Of a stretch of DNA of 12,957 nt, positions 5,791 to 12,326 are shown in pieces. This stretch comes from Deltaproteobacteria bacterium UBA2385. GTDB taxonomy: Bacteria; Myxococcota_A; UBA796; UBA2385. Numbering within the stretch: the first letter of the stretch is position 1; the number at the start of each line of letters is the position of its first letter. A program made the translations under genes and the position numbers. The notes beneath the pieces were generated by a model. The model was not told the origin of the DNA. It ran no database searches and saw only the letters and a program-made list of their open reading frames with translations. Where the stretch lies: contig DDSR01000035.1 of assembly GCA_002343455.1 (NCBI GenBank), positions 1 through 12,957 on the forward strand. The letters are read 5' to 3'.

Positions 5791-7695
5791 ATGGCCACCT
5801 CCGGCTCGTTTCACCTCCCCCTCAACCAGGTCTCCAACCTGGGCGTCAGCCTTGACCGCGACGGGCGCATCGAAGCCGTGAACGCCGCCCTGTGCAGCTT
5901 CCTGGGCCGAACGGAAGCCCAGCTGCTCGGCGCGGACTGGTTCGACACCGCGATCTCGACCGAGGGCCGCGATCAGGTGCGGGCCGTCTTCGCCCGCATC
6001 ATGTTGGGCCAGGTGGCCCTCGTCCGCCACTACCAGAATCGGCTGGTGCGGGCCGATGGCAACGCGGCGCCTGTCTCGTGGTTCAACCTCCCGCGCCGGG
6101 ACGAGCACGGCGCCATCATCGGCACCCTCAGCCTGGGTGATCCCCTCGAAGCCGTGACCGATACCGGCTCGGGCGAGCCGGCGGCTCTTCGCTCCGAGCT
6201 CGATCTCCTGCGCGCGCGGCTGGACGAGGCGCAGGCGCTGATCGACCACAACCCCACGGCTGTGCTCGTCCTTCGAGCCGCCCAGGGGCAGGACTTCCTC
6301 GACGCGCCCATCCTCAGCGTGAACAATGCGGCGGCCGCCCTGCTGCAGCTCCCGATCAGCCAGGCGATCGGCCGCTCCACCCGTCAAGCCGGGCTCCGCC
6401 TGCCCTGGGAGCCCCTGCGCCAGGCCATCCTCAACGCCCAGGACCCCCAGATCTCCACCGTCCACCTGCCCGAGCTGCACACGATCGAGGGCCAGGATGC
6501 CGGCGTCTTCTCGGTTCGAGCCTTCCGCCTGGGCGCCGACACCGTCGGGCTCACCGCCGAGGACGTCACCCAGGCGTGGCGGGAGCGGGTCGAGTCCCAT
6601 CGCCAGGCCCAGTTCCTGGAGACCGTGCTCGACCACATCCCCGACATGGTCTTCGTGAAGGAGGCCCGAGACCTGCGCTTCGTGCGCTTCAATCGCGCAG
6701 GCGAGCGCCTGCTCGGCCTCAGCAGGGACGAGCTGATGGGCCGGAACGACAACGACTTCTTCCCCCCGGACGAAGCTGAGTTCTTCATCCGGAAGGACCG
6801 CGAGGTCCTGGCGACGGGAGGTGTGCTCGAGATCCCCGAGGAGCCCATCCACACCCGCGATGGAGTGCGCACCCTGCACACCAAGAAGATCGGCGTCCAC
6901 GACGAGTCGGGCCGTCCGCTCTACCTGCTGGGGATCTCCGAAGACATCACCGACCGCAAGAAGGCCGAGCTCGAGCTGGAGCGCCGCGCGCTGCTGCTCG
7001 AACAGAGCAACCGCGACCTTGAACAGTTCGCCTACATCGCCTCTCACGACCTGCAGGAGCCCATCCGGAAGGTGCGACAGTTCGGCGATCTGCTCGCCGA
7101 GAGCCTCGGCCCCGACCTGGCCCCCGAGCCGGCCGACTTCCTGCGTCGGATGAAGCTGGCGGCCGAGCGGATGCAGGGCCTGATCAACGACCTCCTGACC
7201 CTCTCCAGGGTGAACAGTCAGGACCGGGCCAACCAACCCGTGAACCTGGCCCAGCGCATATCCGATCTGCGCGAGAACCTCGCCGACGGCATCGCCGCCA
7301 TCGGCGCCCGGGTCGAGGTCGGACCGCTGCCCGTCGTGCTCGGCGACCAGGTCCAGCTCGACCAGCTCTTCACCAACCTTGTCTGCAACTCACTGAAGTT
7401 CCACGACACCAGCCGCGAGCCCGTCATCCAGGTCCACTCCCGCATGGTCTCGCCGGAGATGGTCGAGATCTCGGTCGAGGACAACGGGATCGGCTTCCCC
7501 CCCGACGAGGCCGCGCGGATCTTCCTGCCCTTCCATCGGCTGCACGGTCGCGGCGACTATGATGGGACGGGCATGGGCCTGGCGATCTGCCGCCGCGTGG
7601 TCGAGCGCCACGGGGGCAGGCTGATCGCCGAGGGGCGCCCTGGACAGGGCGCCACCTTTCGGGTCCTGCTCCCCCTCGCCCCGGCGCCGAAGTGA
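5791..7695 (+). CDS. Multi-PAS sensor histidine kinase, phytochrome-type transmitter
   Basis: 634 aa, no signal peptide or membrane segment, so a soluble cytoplasmic sensor. PAS domain 1 lies at about 10-118 (GVSLDRDGRIEAVNAALCSF), a weaker PAS-like region at about 145-270, and a clear PAS/PAC domain at about 278-395 (DMVFVKEARDLRFVRFNRAG to SEDITDRKKAE). A short coiled linker follows. The HisKA domain has phosphoacceptor His419 in IASHDLQEP. The ATPase domain has Asn533 (N box), D564-N-G-I-G568 (G1) and G592-T-G-M-G596 (G2). The SHDLQEP box and the following FGDLLAE and RMQGLINDLL are typical of transmitters in cyanobacterial and bacterial phytochromes, but no GAF/PHY chromophore module is present. 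The stop overlaps the receiver gene start (GTGA), so the receiver is the probable phosphotransfer partner. The start is set by the promoter-like element; ATG 5749 is the alternative. Confidence 0.9.
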   Translation: MATSGSFHLPLNQVSNLGVSLDRDGRIEAVNAALCSFLGRTEAQLLGADWFDTAISTEGRDQVRAVFARIMLGQVALVRHYQNRLVRADGNAAPVSWFNLPRRDEHGAIIGTLSLGDPLEAVTDTGSGEPAALRSELDLLRARLDEAQALIDHNPTAVLVLRAAQGQDFLDAPILSVNNAAAALLQLPISQAIGRSTRQAGLRLPWEPLRQAILNAQDPQISTVHLPELHTIEGQDAGVFSVRAFRLGADTVGLTAEDVTQAWRERVESHRQAQFLETVLDHIPDMVFVKEARDLRFVRFNRAGERLLGLSRDELMGRNDNDFFPPDEAEFFIRKDREVLATGGVLEIPEEPIHTRDGVRTLHTKKIGVHDESGRPLYLLGISEDITDRKKAELELERRALLLEQSNRDLEQFAYIASHDLQEPIRKVRQFGDLLAESLGPDLAPEPADFLRRMKLAAERMQGLINDLLTLSRVNSQDRANQPVNLAQRISDLRENLADGIAAIGARVEVGPLPVVLGDQVQLDQLFTNLVCNSLKFHDTSREPVIQVHSRMVSPEMVEISVEDNGIGFPPDEAARIFLPFHRLHGRGDYDGTGMGLAICRRVVERHGGRLIAEGRPGQGATFRVLLPLAPAPK

Positions 7696-8105
7696 GCCTC
7701 CCCCTCCCCACCATCCTGCTCGTCGACGACGACGACGACGACGTCCTCCTCGTCCGCCGGGCGCTAGGGTCCGCGGGCTGGTGCGGCCCCATCCAGCGGG
7801 TCGCCGACGGGCAGGAGCTGCTGGAGTACCTGCTCGGCAAGGGGGCCTGGGCAGGCAGCCCGCTGCCTGGACTGATCCTGCTGGACCTGAACATGCCGCG
7901 CCTGGATGGCCGCAGCGCGCTGGCTCGGCTCCGCGCCATCCCCGACCTGGCCCTCCTTCCCGTCATCGTCCTGAGCACCTCCGGCTCACCCCGGGACCGG
8001 TCCGAGGCCATCGAGCTCGGCGCCAACGACTTCATCCAGAAGCCGTCCACATACGCCGACCTGGTCGCGGCCATGCGGACCACTCGCGAGGTCTGGCTGC
8101 CATGA
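7692..8105 (+). CDS. Single-domain response regulator (Rcp1-like)
   Basis: 137 aa, a lone receiver domain. The acidic pocket is in LLVDDDDDD (Asp12-17), phosphoacceptor Asp65 in LILLDLNMPRLDG, the switch Ser/Thr at 95-96 (LSTSG), and conserved Lys117 in IQKPS. The length, the LLEYLLGKG helix and the I-Q-K-P-S ending resemble the small receivers paired with phytochrome kinases (Rcp1 type). There is no output domain, so it works as a shuttle or by protein contact. GTG 7692 overlaps the kinase stop, and the stop overlaps the next ATG, so expression is tightly coupled to both kinases. Six identical GAC codons (7725-7742) make a short triplet repeat encoding the Asp run. Confidence 0.93.
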   Translation: MSLPLPTILLVDDDDDDVLLVRRALGSAGWCGPIQRVADGQELLEYLLGKGAWAGSPLPGLILLDLNMPRLDGRSALARLRAIPDLALLPVIVLSTSGSPRDRSEAIELGANDFIQKPSTYADLVAAMRTTREVWLP

Positions 8106-9205
8106 ACGAACGCCCCATCCGCGTCCTGCTGATCGACGACGACGAGGACGACCGCCTGCTGACCCAGGCCCTGCTCCGGCGGGTGCCCGAGACCCGCTAC
8201 GAGATCGACCTCGCCCCCACCTGGGAAGAGGGGCAGTCCGGCTTGATGGCCAGCGCCCACGACGTCTACCTGCTCGACTACGCCATGGGTGCGCGCACGG
8301 GCCTCGACCTGCTGCAGGACCTGGGCAAGGAGCGCGCCTCCGTCACCCCGATCATCTTCCTCACCGGCACGGGCAACCGCAGCATCGACCTCGAGGCGAT
8401 GAAGGCCGGAGCCGCCGACTTCCTGGTCAAGGGCCAGGCCACCGCCTCCGAGATCGAGCGCTCCATCCGATACGCCATCGAGCGCGCCGCGATGGTCGCC
8501 GAGCTGCGCCGCCACAGCAGCGATCTCGCCCGCTCCAACGCCGAGCTGGAGCACTTCGCCCGCTCGGTCAGCCACGACCTCAAGGGCCCGCTCACGATCA
8601 TCATGGCGCACCTGGAGCTCCTGGAGATGAGCGAGGGGTACACCCTCAAGCACGAGGCAAAACACAGCCTGGAGCTCGCCTCGCTCGCGGCCGTCCGCAT
8701 GGCCCGCTGCATCGACGACCTCTTGGAGAGCGCCTGCGATGGGCAAGGCCAGGCGCGCATCCGCAGCACCGACCTCAACCAGACCGTGCGCTCGGTCCTC
8801 GCGCTGTTCGAGGGCGAGCTGAAGGTGACCGGGGGCAGGGTGCGGGTCGACCCCCTCCCCGATGTCCCGGCCGACCCCGTCCAGCTCGAGCAGCTGCTGC
8901 GCAACCTGGTCGGCAACGCGCTCAAGTTCCACGGCGACAAGCCCCCCGACGTGCACATCTCGGCCGAACGCACCGAGTCGGGCTGGAGGATCCGGATCAA
9001 GGACCAGGGCATCGGCATCCCCCCCCAAGACCTGGAGCGGGTCTTCCAGCTCGGCCAGCGCGCATCGAACGCGCAGGAGATCGGCGGAACGGGGCTGGGC
9101 CTGGCGATCTGCCGGCGGATCGCCGTCCAGCACCGGGGGCAGCTCCGCGTCAAGAGCACGGTGGGCCAGGGCAGCGAGTTCCTGCTGGACCTGCCGGCGC
9201 ACTAG
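8102..9205 (+). CDS. Hybrid protein: N-terminal receiver plus histidine kinase
   Basis: 367 aa. Receiver domain at about 6-125: LLIDDDEDD, phosphoacceptor Asp59 in VYLLDYAMGARTGLDLL, FLTGTG switch, Lys110 in DFLVKGQ. A coiled linker follows (RYAIERAAMVAELRRHSSDLARSNAELEHFA). The HisKA domain has His158 in SVSHDLKGPL. The ATPase domain has Asn272 (NLVGNALKFHG), D301-Q-G-I-G (G1) and G328-G-T-G-L-G (G2). No membrane segment or PAS sensor is present, so its input must be phosphorylation of its own receiver, most simply by the first kinase of the operon or by exchange with the lone receiver. This makes it a second-tier kinase whose activity is set by upstream signalling. It shares a 4-bp ATGA overlap with the receiver gene. 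It ends 5 bases before the end of the convergent GMC gene. Confidence 0.92.
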   Translation: MNERPIRVLLIDDDEDDRLLTQALLRRVPETRYEIDLAPTWEEGQSGLMASAHDVYLLDYAMGARTGLDLLQDLGKERASVTPIIFLTGTGNRSIDLEAMKAGAADFLVKGQATASEIERSIRYAIERAAMVAELRRHSSDLARSNAELEHFARSVSHDLKGPLTIIMAHLELLEMSEGYTLKHEAKHSLELASLAAVRMARCIDDLLESACDGQGQARIRSTDLNQTVRSVLALFEGELKVTGGRVRVDPLPDVPADPVQLEQLLRNLVGNALKFHGDKPPDVHISAERTESGWRIRIKDQGIGIPPQDLERVFQLGQRASNAQEIGGTGLGLAICRRIAVQHRGQLRVKSTVGQGSEFLLDLPAH

Positions 9206-9228
9206 CAGCGCTAGGTGCCGTCCAGCAG
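9182..9228. terminator. Imperfect hairpin spanning two convergent gene ends
   Basis: CTGCTGGAC (9182-9190) and GTCCAGCAG (9220-9228) form a perfect 9-bp outer stem, and inner CTAG/CTAG plus neighbouring bases can extend pairing around the loop. It spans both stop codons, which are only 5 bases apart, so it could end transcription from both sides. There is no T-run on either strand. Both arms also encode Leu-Leu-Asp with preferred codons, so chance is a real alternative. Confidence 0.3.
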
Positions 9229-10731
9229 CCTCCGCCCGACGTGCATCCCCAGGGCGTAGATCGACAGCTGCGGAGGCACTCCGATCGATCCCGGCAGGAT
9301 CGAGCCGTCGCTCAGCCACAGCCCGGCGAGGTGGTGGTGCCGCCCATCGCTGCCCACCGCCGCCGTGGCCGGGTCGTCGCCCATCGGCACGCTGGCCATC
9401 GGGTGGACGGCGCTGACGTCGACCTCCTCCACCCGCACGGGGCGCTCCGCCAGCACGGCCGGGTCCTGCCCCGCCTCCAGGCTCAGCGCACGATCCCCGG
9501 GCACCAGCACCCGCCTCGCCCCGGCCGCCAGCAGCAGCCGGGCGCAGCGCTCCAGGCCCCGGGCCAGCTCGGCCTGGTCCTGCGGGGTCAGCGTGTAGCG
9601 GATGCTCCAGCCCAGCTCTCCCGAGGGCTTGACCCGGCCGGCGCTCTCTTCGTGCAGCATCGCCGTCAGGGCGCCCAGGTGGGGCAGGCGCTCCATCAGG
9701 GCCTGGTGCGCCTCGCCGTGGCCGGGGATCAAGGTCGCCACCCCCACGGGGTGCCCGAAGACCGGCACGATCCAGGTGCGATCGGCGGCGCCCTCCCGCA
9801 GATCGAGGTGCTCGGTGCACTCCACCGTCTGCGGGATGCCCTTCCAGGCCTCGATGCGCTCCTCGAAGTCCCCGGCGACGATCACCGAGGGGTGGATGCG
9901 CAGGCTGCGACCGGTCTGCCCGCTGGGATCGGGCACCTTGGAGCGCAGCAGCAGGGCGGGGGTCCCCGTCGCCGAGGCCGCCAGGCAGACCCGCGGGGCC
10001 TCGATCTCGATCCGCCCGAGCGGCTGCCGGGTGAGGGGGTCCAGCGCCAGGGCCTCCACTCCCCTCACCCGCCCGCCCTCGTGCAGGACCCGGGTGGCCT
10101 GGGCCTGGACCAGCACCGTCGCGCCGGCGGCGACCATCCGCGGCACGAAGACCTTCAAGGCGTTGTTCTTGGCGTCGTAGGAGCAGCCCAGCTCGCAGAA
10201 GCCGCTGCCGACACAGCCGGTGCGGTTGTGGGAGAGCCCCTCGTGCTTCCAGCCCAGGGCGGCGCTTCCACGGGCCAGCATCCGGTTGTGGGCGTTCCAG
10301 GCCGCCTCGGGGACCGCGCTGACCTCCAGCAGGGCCTCGACCTCCTGGTAGAGGGCGTGCCAGGCCTGCGGAGGAAGGTGCTGCATCCCGCGCTGCTGCT
10401 GCCAGTGCTTCAGGATCGAGTCCGGGACCCTCTTGCAGAGGTTGATGTTGTGCAGCGAGGAGCCGCCCAGGCCGTGGCCCTGCAGGATGCGCAGGCGGCG
10501 GTCGGTGCTGGTCTGGTTGCCGCCGTACCACATCAGCCGGGGCAGCATCTCCTCCTCCCGCTGGCTGGACTGGCCGGGCCGGATGAAGGCGCCGGCCTCC
10601 AGCACGACCACGCTCATCCCCGCCTCGGCGGCCAGCGTGGCGACCGGCGCGCCCCCAGGGCCCGAGCCCACCACGCAGAGATCGGCCTTCAGGCGGCCGG
10701 ACAGGGGCAGGGTCGAGGCGTCGTGGATCAT
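9211..10731 (-). CDS. GMC-family FAD-dependent oxidoreductase
   Basis: 506 aa flavoprotein that should oxidise an alcohol or sugar. The N-terminal FAD fold starts with VVGSGPGG (22-27) and ends its second strand at VVVLEAG (Glu45). The GMC signature GHGLGGSSLHN is at 85-95. A Cys cluster at 173, 179 and 183 (TGCVGSGFCELGCSYDAK) is typical of the bacterial choline-dehydrogenase-like/long-chain alcohol oxidase branch. The C-terminal domain has the active His443 in VHPMASVPMG. The usual second active residue, Asn in G-V-N-P-Q, is replaced by Pro486 (IGVPPQLS). There is no signal peptide. In known FAD dehydrogenases of this type the catalytic subunit is exported by a small Tat-carrying partner; the gene overlapping its start by 4 bp encodes such a domain, which supports a complex. 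Substrate and electron acceptor are unknown. No cytochrome subunit lies in the window. Confidence 0.9.
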   Translation of the reverse strand: MIHDASTLPLSGRLKADLCVVGSGPGGAPVATLAAEAGMSVVVLEAGAFIRPGQSSQREEEMLPRLMWYGGNQTSTDRRLRILQGHGLGGSSLHNINLCKRVPDSILKHWQQQRGMQHLPPQAWHALYQEVEALLEVSAVPEAAWNAHNRMLARGSAALGWKHEGLSHNRTGCVGSGFCELGCSYDAKNNALKVFVPRMVAAGATVLVQAQATRVLHEGGRVRGVEALALDPLTRQPLGRIEIEAPRVCLAASATGTPALLLRSKVPDPSGQTGRSLRIHPSVIVAGDFEERIEAWKGIPQTVECTEHLDLREGAADRTWIVPVFGHPVGVATLIPGHGEAHQALMERLPHLGALTAMLHEESAGRVKPSGELGWSIRYTLTPQDQAELARGLERCARLLLAAGARRVLVPGDRALSLEAGQDPAVLAERPVRVEEVDVSAVHPMASVPMGDDPATAAVGSDGRHHHLAGLWLSDGSILPGSIGVPPQLSIYALGMHVGRRLLDGT

Positions 10732-12296
10732 GAGGCCCAGCCGGGAGGGGGCGAGGCGGAGGCGAGCGCGACGTAGCGGTCCGATCGCTCGGCTCGGGGC
10801 ACCCAGGGGCCCTCGTAGCCGATGGAGTCCCAGAGCGCGTCCTGCTGCCAGGCCCCCAGCAGGCAGAGGTCGCGGATCCCGCGGTAGAGGATGCGCCCAG
10901 GCGCCGGCCCCTCTTTCAGGGCCTGCAGGCTTGCCTCACGCTGCGCCAGCGAGAGGCGGGTGAAGCGGTCCAGGTGGCCGCTCAGCAGCGTGCCCTGGTC
11001 GATCGCCAGCAGCAGCCCGCTGATCTCGGCGCGCATCGGCGTGGGGAAGGAGCGGGAGTAGGCCGCCACCGCCGCGGGGATCCGGTCCAGCACCCGGCCG
11101 GGCATCTTCGGCAGGACCACCTCGGCCGCGGCCCGAATCACCGCAGCCTCCCAGTCGGCGAGCCCGGGGACCGGCGCGGGCAGCCCGCGGTCGCCCAGCA
11201 GCCTCCAGGCTCCGAAGGCGAGCATTCCTGTGGAAGCGATCAGGAATGCTCGCCGAGCGCGGGAGGGCCGGCCTTCCAGTCGCGCCTGGAGGGAAGGAGG
11301 CAGCCGCTCCCGCCAGCCCGGATCCGTCGGCAGAGGCCCGGCCCGACGCGGCGTCATCCAGAGCAGGACCCGCTCGCCCGCAGGCGGTCGGCGCAGCAGC
11401 GAGGCGAAGGCCTTGCCCGTGTAGATCGGCTCGGCCGGGAGCCCCAGGGCCCGAAGGCGGGTCGTCACCTCTCGCGAGGCCGAGCTGGCGCTGCCGTAGG
11501 CCGGACCCGCCCCGCTGTGGTCGACCTGGAGCGGAGCCAGCTCGACGGGCAGGGATACTCCTTGGTTATTCAACCAACCTAACGCCGCTAGAGCGATCTG
11601 CCGCACCCTCCAGGCTCCGGTGAAGACCCGCTCCACCGCCGCCCCGGCCTGCACCACCGGCGCCTTGCCATCCCTCCTCAGCCAGAGCCCGGCCCCCAGC
11701 ACCAGCCCCGCCGCCGTGCCGCCGGAGCCCAGGGCCACCACGATCCGGTCCGGCATCGGCAGCAGGCCCTGCTCGATCTGCAGGGCCAGCTCGCGCACGG
11801 CCAGCATCACCCCGACCACCGCGGGGGGGTGGGTGCCGCCGGGGCCGATGACCGCGCTGCCCCGCCAGCTCGAGCCCAGGAAGAGGCCCGGCGCGCGCAC
11901 GCCCATCCCCACCCGACCGCCGTAGAAGCGCAGGCTCGTCGCCCGGCTGGCGGTGAAGGCCAGGTTGTCGAGCACCAGGTCCTCGACCGGCTCCCAGAAG
12001 AGCTGGGCGTGAAAGGGCCGCCCCAGCCGCTCGCTGGCCGCGCTCAGCGCGACCAGGTGCCCCGAGCCGATCGCCCCCATCGAGGTCCAGGAGGCCGCCT
12101 GCGCCCAGGGAGGGGACGCCAGCAGCAGGTCCAGCTTGCGCACCTTGCTGCCGCCGTGCAGCGCAGGCAGCAGGTCATCGCGCTTGGCGCCCAGCCAGGA
12201 GAGCGAGAGCTGGGCCGCCAGCTCGGGGTGCTCGCTGACCGGCGAGGGCTCGGTGATCAGTCCCAGGCGGGGCAGGCTGTCCAGGCGTTCGAGCAC
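10728..12296 (-). CDS. Fusion: D-cysteine desulfhydrase/ACC deaminase-like PLP enzyme with gluconate 2-dehydrogenase subunit 3 domain
   Basis: 522 aa in one open frame from GTG 12296. Residues 1-315 are a full-length fold-type II PLP enzyme: GGSKVRKLD with Schiff-base Lys51, a Ser78 motif reading GAIGSGH instead of the usual GGIQSNH, PDRIVVALGSGGTAAG (183-197) holding the cofactor phosphate, and IYTGKAF with Tyr292. Residues 346-365 (SRARRAFLIASTGMLAFGAW) look like a Tat motif or membrane anchor. Residues about 378-500 match the gluconate 2-dehydrogenase subunit 3 family: AEVVLPKMPG, a helical core, FTRLSLAQREASLQAL, and the ending LWDSIGYEGPW. That domain normally partners a GMC flavoprotein, and one follows with a 4-bp overlap. 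The order is odd because the export-like segment is internal. An unfused small subunit could start at Met314 (11357), though its ribosome site is weak. The PLP substrate is unknown. Confidence 0.85.
   Translation of the reverse strand: MLERLDSLPRLGLITEPSPVSEHPELAAQLSLSWLGAKRDDLLPALHGGSKVRKLDLLLASPPWAQAASWTSMGAIGSGHLVALSAASERLGRPFHAQLFWEPVEDLVLDNLAFTASRATSLRFYGGRVGMGVRAPGLFLGSSWRGSAVIGPGGTHPPAVVGVMLAVRELALQIEQGLLPMPDRIVVALGSGGTAAGLVLGAGLWLRRDGKAPVVQAGAAVERVFTGAWRVRQIALAALGWLNNQGVSLPVELAPLQVDHSGAGPAYGSASSASREVTTRLRALGLPAEPIYTGKAFASLLRRPPAGERVLLWMTPRRAGPLPTDPGWRERLPPSLQARLEGRPSRARRAFLIASTGMLAFGAWRLLGDRGLPAPVPGLADWEAAVIRAAAEVVLPKMPGRVLDRIPAAVAAYSRSFPTPMRAEISGLLLAIDQGTLLSGHLDRFTRLSLAQREASLQALKEGPAPGRILYRGIRDLCLLGAWQQDALWDSIGYEGPWVPRAERSDRYVALASASPPPGWAS
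11217..11254. repeat. Perfect 14-bp inverted repeat at the fusion joint
   Basis: GGCGAGCATTCCTG (11217-11230), a 10-base spacer, then its exact complement CAGGAATGCTCGCC (11241-11254). It lies wholly inside the fusion gene and encodes most of the RRAFLIASTGMLA segment between the two domains. For equal base frequencies a 14-bp match at one fixed spacing has a chance of 1 in 4^14, so it is unlikely to be accidental in 13 kb. In mRNA it would form a strong hairpin. The codons include GCA, ACA and GGA, which are unusual beside the neighbouring usage. There is no T-run, so it is not a normal terminator. Confidence 0.85.
11554..11595 (-). other. AT-rich, rare-codon island inside the PLP domain
   Basis: The codons for about residues 236-247 of the fusion (ALAALGWLNNQGVS) include CTA, TTA, TTG, AAT, CAA, GGA and GTA, which stand out in this G/C-ending gene. 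TTGGTT-ATTC-AACCAA (11562-11577) forms a 6-bp dyad within it. It could be a translational pause, a weak internal promoter region or a recently altered patch. No clear promoter hexamer pair is visible. Confidence 0.45.
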
Positions 12297-12300
12297 GCGG

Positions 12301-12307
12301 CTCCTCC
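12301..12307 (-). promoter_or_regulatory. Shine-Dalgarno of the PLP fusion gene
   Basis: GGAGGAG on the minus strand, with GGAGG ending 6 bases before GTG 12296, sits in the 30-base gap after the upstream gene. It supports the GTG start and independent initiation of the fusion. Confidence 0.6.
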
Positions 12308-12326
12308 GGTCCGGTCCGTATCGCGC

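Noticed and set aside
5652..5798. Longer starts (GTG 5798 or ATG 5711) for the solenoid protein
   Set aside because: GTG 5798 would overlap the divergent kinase start and give a long non-signal leader. ATG 5711 has no ribosome site, though it remains possible.
4474..7236. 920-codon open frame on the minus strand
   Set aside because: It runs antisense to the PAS kinase and in another frame of the solenoid gene, has no recognisable domain and is low-complexity. Long shadow frames are expected in GC-rich DNA with G/C third positions.
7424..10531. 1035-codon open frame on the minus strand
   Set aside because: Antisense to the receiver and receiver-kinase and frame-shifted against the GMC gene, all of which have clear family motifs. 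Its own translation is Gly/Ala/Arg/Pro-rich with no domain.
9241..10776. 511-codon plus-strand frame over the GMC gene
   Set aside because: Shadow of a gene with FAD and GMC signatures; composition is Gln/Gly/His/Arg-rich and unlike a real protein.
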